A stretch of 64,000 bases of DNA, from contig NZ_JARXRN010000020.1 in assembly GCF_029888045.1 (NCBI RefSeq), positions 252,283 to 316,282 on the forward strand, given 5' to 3'. Source of the stretch: Luteimonas rhizosphaericola. Lineage in GTDB: Bacteria; Pseudomonadota; Gammaproteobacteria; Xanthomonadales; Xanthomonadaceae. Of the stretch, positions 44,893 to 53,897 are shown one piece after another. The notes under the pieces were generated by a model. It was not told the DNA's origin. It saw only the letters and a program-made list of their open reading frames with translations, and ran no database searches. Position 1 is the first letter of the stretch. Each line of letters begins with the position of its first letter. The translations under genes and the position numbers were made by a program.

Positions 44893-47304
44893 TCAGTCCA
44901 GTACCCGCACCGTGAGGCTGTGCCAGGCCCCGGTCTCGGCCAGCGCGGTGAGCCGGTGGGTCCCCGGCGCGTCGAAGACGTGCACGAACGCGTTCGCGCC
45001 GCGGGTCCCGGCGATGCGGCGCCCATCGAGCAGCCATTCCACCGGCGCCTCGGTCCCCAGCGCGCGCAGCGAAATCCGGATGCCGCGCGTGCTGCCGGGC
45101 GGTTTCGCCAGGGTGGCGCCGTCCTCCAGGCCTTCGATGCGCAGTTCGGCCATCGCGTCGCGCCCGTCGGGCGCGCAGTCCGGCGACAGCGGCGGCAGTT
45201 GCGCGGCCCGGCGCGCGGAGGCCGGCAGCCAGGGCGCCGCGAGCGCAGGCCAGCGTGCGATCGCCGCGGTCCGCGCCTCGTGCGGGGCGCTGCAGGTGGC
45301 CGACAGCCGCAGCCCGGTCCGCGCGTCCACGTCGAAGCGTTCCACGCCCGCGCTCCAGGCGCGCGCGCCGCGCTCGGCGAAGGTCGGCGGGATGGCGCCG
45401 TCGAGCACCCAGGCCTCGAACCGGCGCCGGCACAGGGCCGCGGGCTGCCCTTCGGCCGCGGTGCCCAGCGGCCAGCACACCTCGCGCCGCGACACCTGTG
45501 CCGGCATCGGCACCGGCGCGACATCGCCGGGGCCGCGCGGCAGGCTGTCGACCACCTCGAACAGCAGCGGCAGCGCGGTGAGCGCGCCGTACTGGCCCGG
45601 CAGCGGCGTGCCGTCCGGGCGCCCGACCCACACGCCCACGGTGTGGCGGCGGGTGCCGCCGATCGCCCAGGCGTCGCGGAAGCCGTAGCTGGTCCCCGTC
45701 TTCCACGCCACGCGCGGGCGGCGACCGGCATCGAACATGCCGTCGCGCTCGCCCGGGCGCGGATTGGATTCGAGGATCTCGCGCACGATCCACGCGGCGC
45801 CCGGCGACAGCAGCCGGCGGTCCAGCACCGGGTCCTGCGCCGTGTAGCGCACGCGCCCGGCGATCCCGTCGCGGTGCAGCGCCGCGTGCGCGCCGACCAG
45901 GTCCTCCAGCCGCGCACCGGTGCCGCCCAGGATCAGCGCCAGATTGGGCGAAGCGCCGCGCGGAAAGCGCAGGCCGATGCCCGCGTGCGCCAGGCGCGCC
46001 GCGAAGCGCGCCGGCCCGACGCGGTCGAGCAGGTCCACCGCCGGCACGTTGAGCGACAGCCGCAGCGCCGTCGCGGCCCCGACCGGCCCGTTGAACGCGG
46101 CGTCGAAGTTGCCCGGCCGGTAGCCGCCGAACGACTGCGGCGCGTCCACCAGCAGGCTTTCGGAGTGGATCAGCCCGTCGTCCAGCGCCATGCCGTAGAG
46201 GAAGGGCTTGAGCGTCGAGCCCGGAGAGCGCCAGGCGCGCACCATGTCCACGTGCCCGAGGCGCGCGCGGTCGGCGAGGTCGAGCGAGCCGACGTAGGCG
46301 CGCGCCTCCAGGGTCGCGTTGTCCACCACCAGCAGCGCCGCGGAGGTGCGTTCGGGCAGGCCGGAGAAGTAGGCCGCCACGCGCGCTTCGAGCGTGCGCT
46401 GCAGCCCGGCATCGAGGGTGGAGACGATGCGGGCCCGGCGCGGATGCGCGCTGCGCAGCCGCTGGGCGAGCAGCGGTGCGCTCAGCGGTGGCCGCAGCCG
46501 CCGCGCCACCACGGTCTCGATCTTCGCGTCATCCACCTGCGCGCGCGACCACGTGCCGAGCGTGGCCATGCGCTCGAGCACCTTGTCGCGCGCCGCTTGC
46601 GCCGCGTCCGGATGGCGGTCCGGGCGCAGCCGGCTCGGCGCCTGCGGCAGCACCGCCAGCATCGCGGCCTCGGCATGCGACAGCCGTGCGGCGGGCTTGC
46701 CCAGGTACGCCCAGCTGGCGGCTTCCACGCCTTCGATGGTGCCGCCGAACGGCGCCCGCTCCAGGTACAGCGCGAGGATCTCGCCCTTCGACAGGTGCGC
46801 CTCCAGCTGCAGCGCACGCAGGATCTGCCGCAGCTTGCCGGACACGCTTCGGGTCGAGCCGCCCTCCCCCTGTTCGAGGATGCGCGCGACCTGCATGGTC
46901 AGCGTGGAGCCGCCCGAGACGATGGCGCCGCCGCGGACCCATTGCCATGCGGCGCGCAGCAGCGCGACCGGATTCACGCCCGGGTGGTGCTCGAACCAGC
47001 GGTCCTCGTAGCCGAGCAGCGCCTGCAGGTACAGCGGCGACACGCTCGCGCGCGTGGCCGGATGCCGCCACACGCCTTCGGCGTCGGCGAACGCGCGCAG
47101 CGGGGTGCCATCGGCCGCGACCACCAGGGTGCTGGTGTCGCGCGCACCGGGCAGCCGCGGCGGGAACGCGAGGTCGAGCGCCAGCACTGACAGCAGCAGC
47201 GCGACCGTGCCCCAGCGCAGCCAGGGCAGCATCCGACGCAGCCTGCGGCGCGCCGCCGCCGGGACCGGTGGCCGGGGGGCGGCCTTTCGGTGTTCCCGCA
47301 TCAC
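44893..47304 (-). CDS. pbpC: Penicillin-binding protein 1C
   Basis: An 803-residue bifunctional peptidoglycan synthase. A transmembrane anchor is at about residues 31-47. The GT51 glycosyltransferase has its catalytic Glu100 in LLGYEDRWFEHHPG and SGGSTLTMQVAR. The transpeptidase has Ser363 (SPGSTLKPF, SxxK), SLN at 417-419 and KTGTS at 535-539. The C-terminal BiPBP_C-like domain follows (about 700-803). It is encoded 104 nt after the alpha-2-macroglobulin gene, an arrangement conserved in bacteria and taken to link wall repair with protease trapping. Confidence 0.95.
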   Translation of the reverse strand: MMREHRKAAPRPPVPAAARRRLRRMLPWLRWGTVALLLSVLALDLAFPPRLPGARDTSTLVVAADGTPLRAFADAEGVWRHPATRASVSPLYLQALLGYEDRWFEHHPGVNPVALLRAAWQWVRGGAIVSGGSTLTMQVARILEQGEGGSTRSVSGKLRQILRALQLEAHLSKGEILALYLERAPFGGTIEGVEAASWAYLGKPAARLSHAEAAMLAVLPQAPSRLRPDRHPDAAQAARDKVLERMATLGTWSRAQVDDAKIETVVARRLRPPLSAPLLAQRLRSAHPRRARIVSTLDAGLQRTLEARVAAYFSGLPERTSAALLVVDNATLEARAYVGSLDLADRARLGHVDMVRAWRSPGSTLKPFLYGMALDDGLIHSESLLVDAPQSFGGYRPGNFDAAFNGPVGAATALRLSLNVPAVDLLDRVGPARFAARLAHAGIGLRFPRGASPNLALILGGTGARLEDLVGAHAALHRDGIAGRVRYTAQDPVLDRRLLSPGAAWIVREILESNPRPGERDGMFDAGRRPRVAWKTGTSYGFRDAWAIGGTRRHTVGVWVGRPDGTPLPGQYGALTALPLLFEVVDSLPRGPGDVAPVPMPAQVSRREVCWPLGTAAEGQPAALCRRRFEAWVLDGAIPPTFAERGARAWSAGVERFDVDARTGLRLSATCSAPHEARTAAIARWPALAAPWLPASARRAAQLPPLSPDCAPDGRDAMAELRIEGLEDGATLAKPPGSTRGIRISLRALGTEAPVEWLLDGRRIAGTRGANAFVHVFDAPGTHRLTALAETGAWHSLTVRVLD

Positions 47305-47408
47305 TCCGCCTCCCTACCCGCGGTCGCTGCGTCGGATCGCCGTCCGGCCGCGTGCGCGCCTGCCGGCCCGACGACCACGGTCGCGCGCGAAGCGGACGCC
47401 GCCCGCGC

Positions 47409-50400
47409 CTACGGCTGGACCACCGTGACCGTCGCCGGCACGGCGCGGCCCACGCCGCGGGTCTCGGGCCGGTACATGTCCTCGACCATCGGCGGCGGCA
47501 CGGTGTAGCTGCCTGGCGTCACCGCGCGCACCAGGTAGAACACGCGCGCCTTGCGCCCCGGATCGAGCGCCAGCGCGGCGACATAGCGGTCGTCGCGGAA
47601 CTCCTCGTGCTTCACGTCCGCGGCGTCGGACCGCTCGCTGATCCCGATCCCGTCGACCACGACGTCGGCCCACTGCTTCGCGTCGCCGAGGTTGAAGTTC
47701 TCGATCTCCAGCCCCGCCGGCAGCAGGTCGGTGAGCAGCGCGTCGGGCATGGCGACGTCGGAGGTGATCGACACCGCCACGATCAGCGCCTCGCCTTCCT
47801 TCAGCGGTGCCGGCGTCCACGGCCGGCCCTCGATGGTGAACAGTGCGCGTTCGACCTTGATCCGGCTCGCATCCGGCACCGGCGCGGACGTCGGCACGCC
47901 GGCGACGTCGATGCTCACGAACAGCGGGCCGGCCCCGGTGCCGGCCGCGACCTCCGGATCGAAGCGCACGCCCCTGCCCAGCGCACCGGCATCGTAGGTC
48001 CGCCCGACCACCCGCGCGGCGGGCACCGGCTGCGACACGCCGCCCTCGACCAGCGTGCCCGACACCCGCCGCCCCTGCGCCGCCGACAGCGCCTTGCCCA
48101 GTCGCGCCAGCGCGATCTGCTCCTGCGTGCTCAGGTACAGCCAGCCGCGGTCACGGCGCGTGTCCAGCTCGCGGCCGATGTCCACCGCGCGCGCATCCCA
48201 GGCCGCGCGCGACTGGCCGCGTTCGTGCGTCAGCGCCACCATCAGCGACTGGTCGCGCAGCGGGCTGCCGTAGTCCCACAGATAGCCGGGACGATCGCCC
48301 TTGAACGCGAACGCCGCCTCCAGCGCCTTGCCGCCGCGCGCCGTGTCGCCCTGCAGCGACAGCGCCAGCCCCAGGTGCGCCAGCGGCAGCGCGGTCAGCG
48401 TGGCCTTGCGCTCGTTTTCGTACAGCGCGCGCAGCGTGCCCAGCGGGGCGCGGTTGACGCGCGCGAGCACGTAGCCGGCGTGCGCCTGGTAGGCGAACTT
48501 CAGGTGCGAGCGGTGGTCGCGGCCGTAGAACTCGTTGCCGCCCGCCAGCAGGTCCTCGCCGAGACGTTCCAGCGCCTTCTGCAGCATGGCCTCGGGCACG
48601 TTGAAGCCGGCTTCGCGCGCGTCGAGCAGAAACTCGACGATGTAGGGCGTCAGCGCCGGGTTGACGTCGCCGTCGTTGCCCCACATCGAGAAGTGCCCGG
48701 TGCTGGTCTGCATCGACGCCAGCCGGCCGAAGGCGCCTTCCACATACTGGCGCCGCTTTTCGTCGTCGACGTCGCGGATGCCCAGCATGTCGGCCGTGGC
48801 CCGGTCGAGCTGCAGCGCGGCGTAGCCCTTGCTCGTGGTCTGCTCGGCGCAGCCGTAGGGATAGTCGAGCGCGCCACGGATCGCGCTCGCGAACGGGATC
48901 GGCGGAATCGCGCTGACGGTGAACTGCGCCGTCACCGACCCCGGCATCAGGCCATCGGCCAGCGCCGCGTCCAGCGTCACCGGCGCCGGCGACTGCAGTA
49001 CCTGCGTGCGCGAGCGCAGTACCGACGGCCACGCGGCGCGCACCGGCAGGTCGTAGCTGCGATCCACTTTCGCCCCGTTGCCGTCCACGCGCACGCGCAC
49101 CTTCGCCACGGTGTAGCCGGTTCCGGCCTGCAGCGGGAAGCTCAGCGTCGCCTTGCCGTCCGGGTCGAGACGCGCCTTGCGCGCGCCCTCGCCGATCGTG
49201 ACCGGGCCGACGCCGTCCACGCGCACGTCGAACTCGCCGGCCCGGCCGGTGAAGTTCGTGAGGTCGAGCGTCACCGTGCCGCGGTCGCCCGGCGCCATCA
49301 CCCGCGGCATGCTGGCCTCGGCCACCACCGGCGCGCGCGACACCGTCTCCACCGCGCGGCTGCCGTAGCCGTCGGCCGAATACACCAGCGCCGACACCCG
49401 CAGCGTGCCGTTGAAGTCCGGCACCTGCACCGCGACCTTCGCATTGCCCTGCGCATCGAGCTTCACCGGTCCGGAGAACAGGTCGACGGTCTGCACCCGT
49501 GCGGTCGGGCGCCGTGCCTGCGGCAGGGCCGCCAGCGCCATGTCGCCACCGAAGCGCAGGCGCGCGGTGCCGCCTTCGAAACTCTCGACCACGCGTCCGT
49601 AGACGTCGTACGCATCCACGCCCAGCCGCCGCTGGGCGAAGAAATGCGCCAGCGCGTCCGGCACCGGATAGCGGGTGATGTTGACGATGCCCAGGTCCAC
49701 CGCCGAGACCGTGGCGTACGCCTCCTTGCCCGCCAGCTGGGGCGCGCTCAGCACCACCTGCATCGGCCCCTCGGGCCGGATCTTCTCCGGCGCTTTCAGC
49801 CCCACCGCCACCCGCCGGTCGCGCCGGTCCATCGCCACGTGCGCCACGCCCACCGCCCGCGCCGGAGTGACCTTGCTCGACGCGCTGCCCCCTCGGAACA
49901 CCAGCGCGGTCACGTAGACATCGTGCCGCTCCCATTCCCCGGTCACCGGGATCTCGAACCGGCTGCCGGCGCGCACGTCGATCTCCTGCACGTACAGCAT
50001 GCGGTCGCTCTCGACCATCAGCAGGCCCTTGCCCGGGTGCGGCGGCGTCACCGTCACCGCGAGCGTGTCGCCGGCCCGGTAGCGGGTCCGGTCGAGCGAC
50101 AGCTTCACCTTGTCCGGGCGCGCGTCCAGGCCGCGGTTCTCGTCGCCCCAGCCCCAGCCGGCGCGGAACGGGTAGCGCGTGACCAGCTTCGTCTCCGGAT
50201 CCAGCACGTCGAGCCGGTATTCGCCCCACTCCACCGGCACGCTGATGCGTGCCGCGGTGTCGCCCAGGTCGACGGTCCGGGTCTCGACGTTCTCGAACCG
50301 GCTCGAGTACTCGTAGTCCCAGCCGCCGTCCTCGTCGTATCGCCAGTGGTAGTCGCGGTGCTCGCGCACCAGGGTGACCTGTACGCCCTTCACCGGGCGC

Positions 50401-52328
50401 GGCTTGCCCGCGCCGTCCACGCGCAGCAGTTCGAAACCGGGGCTGGAGTCGGCGTCGGCGCCCTCCTTGTCGTCGAACTGCGGGCGCACCGCGACCAGTG
50501 TCGGTGCCGGCCACAGCACGCGCTCCAGCGTCCGGTTGACCGTGCGTCCCCCTGTTTCATACAGGCTGCCGGAGACCACGGCCACTACCGGCGTGGTCGC
50601 CTTCACTTCTTCGGGGAGCGGGATGTCCTGGCGCAGGCGCCCCTGGGCGTCGAGCGTCGCGTCGACGACATCCTTCGCCTCCTTCGGCAGCTGCACCGTC
50701 GGATCGCCGAAGAACCAGCCGGGCATGCCCTCGACCGGGTGCTGCTCCACCGCGACGGCCAGCTTCGCAGTGAAGCGGTTGCCCGCGGCCGGCGCGCCGT
50801 ACAGGTAGGCGCCGGCCGCTTCCAGCACCAGCGGCTGGCCGGGGGCCAGCACGGCGGCGGGCGACGCCAGGTCGAGTTTCATCCGCTCGGGCAGGAATTC
50901 CTCGATCCGCAGGGTCATGCCCTGCACCGCGTCCTTGCTCGACGGGTCGGTGCGGAACTCCACCTGCCAGCGGCCGGTGGGCGCATCGATGGGCACCTGC
51001 TTCTCGAAAGCGAAGTAACCCAGCGCGCCCGGCTGCAGCCGGGTCTCGAAGAACGTCTTGCCATCGGGCTGCCGCAGCCGCACGAACAGCGACTGCGCCT
51101 CGCCGTCCTTCGCCGCCACCGGCCGGCCGTCGTGGTCGCGCAGCAGCGCCGAGACGCGCACGGTCTCGCCCGGGCGGTAGAGGTCGCGGCCGGACCAGGC
51201 GTAGACGTCGAACCACGCGTTCCCGCGCCCCGACACCGCGAACTCCGACAGGTCCAGCGCCGGCTGGTTGAAGGGCAGCATCGACACGTTGCTGCCGCGG
51301 CTGGCGACCAGCACGTGCGCGGCATCGAGCGTGTAGTCGAGCATCGCGTTGCCGTTGCCGTCGGTGGTGCCCCTGTAGATCGTCTCTCCGCGGGCGTCGA
51401 GCACCCGCAGCTCCACGCTGCCGACCGCGCCGCCCTCGCGCAGCGACGCGGTATGCACGAACAGCGTGTCCTTGTACGCCCGCGCATGCAGGCCGATGTC
51501 GCTGACGGTGAAGAACGCGGTCTCGAACCGGTCCTGGAACGAGCCGGCCGGCTTCATCACCGCGAAATACAGGCCCGGCTGCTGCAGTTCGGCGATGTCC
51601 TGCAGCGGCAGGTAGGTCAGCACCCGCTCGTTGCGCGCGCCGCCGAGCACGAACCGGTTCACGTACACCGGCTCGGCCAGTTGCGAGATCGGCAGCTTGT
51701 CGCCCCAGCGGCTGTCGAGCTCCCAGCTGCCGCGGCGGCCGCCGCGCTGGTATTCGGCGAAGAACTTCGGCAGCGACGACTCCCGCACCCGCAGGAACTC
51801 GACGTCGACTTCTTCCACGTTCACCGACACCACCGGCAGGCCGCGCGAGTCCTTCGCCGGCAGGACGCTGCCCTGCGAGGCGAAGCCGACCACCGGATCG
51901 AGCTCGCCGGTGTAGACCTTCTCCTCGCGCGCCTGCCCGAGGCGGGTACCATCGGCGGCGGTCAGGTCGCCGGCGATGCGCACGGTGTAGTGCGCATCGG
52001 CCTCGACATGCGGATAGCGCAGCACCCTGCCGTCGTCCGACAGCGTCCAGCCGCTCGGCTCGGCCACGGTTTCCGCGAACGTGACCAGGCGGTCGAAGTC
52101 CTGGGTGCCGACCAGCGGCTGCGAGAACTCCAGCGCGATCGCCAGCCCGTCCGCGGACTGGTCGGGGAACGCGCGCACCAGGCCGAACCCCTCGACCGCG
52201 TCGCGCTCGCCCCGGATCGCCTCGCCGCTGACGGCCGGCAGCTGGCCCGATTCGTTGCGCTTGCAGCCTCCCGTCGCCAGCGCCGCCGCCAGCAGGGCCA
52301 GTCCCGCCCAACGTCCGAGTCTCCGCAT
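47409..52328 (-). CDS. yfhM: Bacterial alpha-2-macroglobulin, thioester-type lipoprotein
   Basis: A 1639-residue inhibitor-like protein of the periplasm. The signal peptide ends in a lipobox (ATGGC, Cys about residue 22). It carries several MG domains, the bait region and the thioester motif CAEQ with Cys1160 and Gln1163 (PYGCAEQTTSKGY), which would trap attacking proteases covalently. The C-terminal region includes an SLQGD-type helical TED and a receptor-binding-like domain. Length agrees with E. coli YfhM (about 1650). Start at ATG 52328. It is followed by pbpC, so the pair is likely one transcript. Confidence 0.95.
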   Translation of the reverse strand: MRRLGRWAGLALLAAALATGGCKRNESGQLPAVSGEAIRGERDAVEGFGLVRAFPDQSADGLAIALEFSQPLVGTQDFDRLVTFAETVAEPSGWTLSDDGRVLRYPHVEADAHYTVRIAGDLTAADGTRLGQAREEKVYTGELDPVVGFASQGSVLPAKDSRGLPVVSVNVEEVDVEFLRVRESSLPKFFAEYQRGGRRGSWELDSRWGDKLPISQLAEPVYVNRFVLGGARNERVLTYLPLQDIAELQQPGLYFAVMKPAGSFQDRFETAFFTVSDIGLHARAYKDTLFVHTASLREGGAVGSVELRVLDARGETIYRGTTDGNGNAMLDYTLDAAHVLVASRGSNVSMLPFNQPALDLSEFAVSGRGNAWFDVYAWSGRDLYRPGETVRVSALLRDHDGRPVAAKDGEAQSLFVRLRQPDGKTFFETRLQPGALGYFAFEKQVPIDAPTGRWQVEFRTDPSSKDAVQGMTLRIEEFLPERMKLDLASPAAVLAPGQPLVLEAAGAYLYGAPAAGNRFTAKLAVAVEQHPVEGMPGWFFGDPTVQLPKEAKDVVDATLDAQGRLRQDIPLPEEVKATTPVVAVVSGSLYETGGRTVNRTLERVLWPAPTLVAVRPQFDDKEGADADSSPGFELLRVDGAGKPRPVKGVQVTLVREHRDYHWRYDEDGGWDYEYSSRFENVETRTVDLGDTAARISVPVEWGEYRLDVLDPETKLVTRYPFRAGWGWGDENRGLDARPDKVKLSLDRTRYRAGDTLAVTVTPPHPGKGLLMVESDRMLYVQEIDVRAGSRFEIPVTGEWERHDVYVTALVFRGGSASSKVTPARAVGVAHVAMDRRDRRVAVGLKAPEKIRPEGPMQVVLSAPQLAGKEAYATVSAVDLGIVNITRYPVPDALAHFFAQRRLGVDAYDVYGRVVESFEGGTARLRFGGDMALAALPQARRPTARVQTVDLFSGPVKLDAQGNAKVAVQVPDFNGTLRVSALVYSADGYGSRAVETVSRAPVVAEASMPRVMAPGDRGTVTLDLTNFTGRAGEFDVRVDGVGPVTIGEGARKARLDPDGKATLSFPLQAGTGYTVAKVRVRVDGNGAKVDRSYDLPVRAAWPSVLRSRTQVLQSPAPVTLDAALADGLMPGSVTAQFTVSAIPPIPFASAIRGALDYPYGCAEQTTSKGYAALQLDRATADMLGIRDVDDEKRRQYVEGAFGRLASMQTSTGHFSMWGNDGDVNPALTPYIVEFLLDAREAGFNVPEAMLQKALERLGEDLLAGGNEFYGRDHRSHLKFAYQAHAGYVLARVNRAPLGTLRALYENERKATLTALPLAHLGLALSLQGDTARGGKALEAAFAFKGDRPGYLWDYGSPLRDQSLMVALTHERGQSRAAWDARAVDIGRELDTRRDRGWLYLSTQEQIALARLGKALSAAQGRRVSGTLVEGGVSQPVPAARVVGRTYDAGALGRGVRFDPEVAAGTGAGPLFVSIDVAGVPTSAPVPDASRIKVERALFTIEGRPWTPAPLKEGEALIVAVSITSDVAMPDALLTDLLPAGLEIENFNLGDAKQWADVVVDGIGISERSDAADVKHEEFRDDRYVAALALDPGRKARVFYLVRAVTPGSYTVPPPMVEDMYRPETRGVGRAVPATVTVVQP

Positions 52329-52585
52329 GGCCTTCCGTTCCACCCGACGTACTCCCCGATCCGCTGTCGCCCGAAGTATAGGGATTGCCTGCACGCGCAC
52401 GCACCCTCGAACGGGAGCGCGGGACGGGGCGTCACCGGCCCACGCACCCTGCCGCCCGCGCGACGGCGCGCGTGGACGAGTCGCGTGCGGGTGCGCGCGC
52501 GTCCGGTGCACGTCGCGTCCTGGCCGCCACGGCAGCCGGTGTCCCGGCGTTCGACATCCGGCGCCGACGCGCCGGTGGCGGCGCG

Positions 52586-53893
52586 TCACGCGGTCGCGGC
52601 GGTCGCCCGGGTGCGGTCGGCCAGCCAGGCGCCGAATTCGCGCTGCGACATGGGCCGTCCGAACAGATAGCCCTGCAGCACGTCGCAACCGAGGTGCGCG
52701 AGGCGCGCGCAGGTCGCCTCGTCTTCCACGCCTTCGGCCGCCACCGACAGCCCGCAGCGGTGCGCGAGCGCCACGATGAAGCCGACGATGTCGGCGCTGG
52801 CGGGATCGGTCGACAGGTCGCCGACGAACGAGCGGTCGATCTTCAGCTCGTCCGCCGGCAGGTTGCGGAAGTACGACAGACAGGAATAGCCGGTGCCGAA
52901 GTCGTCGATCGAGATGCGCACGCCCATCGCGCGCAGGCGTGCGAGGATCGGGAACGCGCGGGCGGCATCGACGATCGAGCCTTCGGTGATCTCCAGCACC
53001 AGCCGCACGTCGGGACCGGACCAGAGTTTCAGCGCGGCCTCCACCAGCTCCGGCAGGTCGGGCTCGACCGCGAGCGACGCCGGCAGGTTCACCGCCACCG
53101 AGACAGGCGCGCCGCCCGCATCCCACTGCCCGGCCTGGCGCAGCGCGGTATTGAGCGCCCACAGCGTCAGGCGCCGGATCTCGCCGGTGCGTTCGGCGAC
53201 CGGGATGAAGACCGCGGGCGAGACCAGCCCGCGCGACGGCGACTTCCAGCGCATCAGCGCCTCCGCCCCGACCACGCCCCGTTCGCGCGCGTCGACCTTG
53301 GGCTGGTAGTACAGCTCCATCTCGCCGCGCTCGACCGCCCCGGTCAGCTGCAGCTCCAGGTCCCACAGGTCGGAGATGTCGAGGTCGGCCGGCGCATCCG
53401 GCGTCCAGCCCGTGCGCACGCCGGTGCGTCGCGCACGCAGAAGCGCGGCCTCGGCGCGGCGCAGCAGGAACTCCGCGTGGCTGGCGTGCTGCGGGCACAG
53501 CGCCACGCCCACCGTCACCGGGACGCGCAGCTTCGCGTCGCCCGCCAGCATCGGCGGTTCGAGCAGGCGGAACAGCTTCTGCACCGCGAGGCCGGCGTGG
53601 CCGCGGTTGAGCATGCCGCTCAGCAGCAGGGCGAAGCGGTCGTCGCCGATCCGTCCCACGTAGTCCTGGCGCCGGGCCACGGCCCGCAACTGCGCGGCAA
53701 GATGTCTGAGGATCGCGTCGCCGGCCTGGAAGCCGTGCACGCCGTTGAGCTGCATGAACCCGTCGATGTCGACCACCACCAGCGCCATGGTGGCGCGCCG
53801 CTCGCAGGCGGCCACCACCTGCCGGCCGAGCAGCTGCATGAAGTCGCGTCGGCCGCGCAGGCCGGTCAGTTCGTCTTCCCCGGGCGCATGCAT
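52586..53893 (-). CDS. Degenerate-GGDEF/EAL protein, probable cyclic-di-GMP phosphodiesterase
   Basis: A 435-residue cytoplasmic two-domain protein without membrane segments. Residues about 5-160 are a GGDEF domain in which the active site reads IGDDR (82-86) instead of GGDEF, so it is probably not a cyclase and may bind GTP or c-di-GMP as a regulator. Residues about 175-430 are an EAL domain with E211-A-L, NLPASL, LEITE, DDFGTGYS, KIDRSFV, AEGVE and QGYLFGRP, all expected for an active phosphodiesterase. It follows the HD-GYP gene by 4 nt. Confidence 0.92.
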   Translation of the reverse strand: MHAPGEDELTGLRGRRDFMQLLGRQVVAACERRATMALVVVDIDGFMQLNGVHGFQAGDAILRHLAAQLRAVARRQDYVGRIGDDRFALLLSGMLNRGHAGLAVQKLFRLLEPPMLAGDAKLRVPVTVGVALCPQHASHAEFLLRRAEAALLRARRTGVRTGWTPDAPADLDISDLWDLELQLTGAVERGEMELYYQPKVDARERGVVGAEALMRWKSPSRGLVSPAVFIPVAERTGEIRRLTLWALNTALRQAGQWDAGGAPVSVAVNLPASLAVEPDLPELVEAALKLWSGPDVRLVLEITEGSIVDAARAFPILARLRAMGVRISIDDFGTGYSCLSYFRNLPADELKIDRSFVGDLSTDPASADIVGFIVALAHRCGLSVAAEGVEDEATCARLAHLGCDVLQGYLFGRPMSQREFGAWLADRTRATAATA

Positions 53894-53897
53894 GGCG

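Noticed and set aside
46476-52670. 2064-residue plus-strand open frame opposite the alpha-2-macroglobulin and pbpC genes
   Set aside because: The minus-strand genes have complete, motif-supported products; the plus frame is low-complexity Arg/His/Ala and has no signature.
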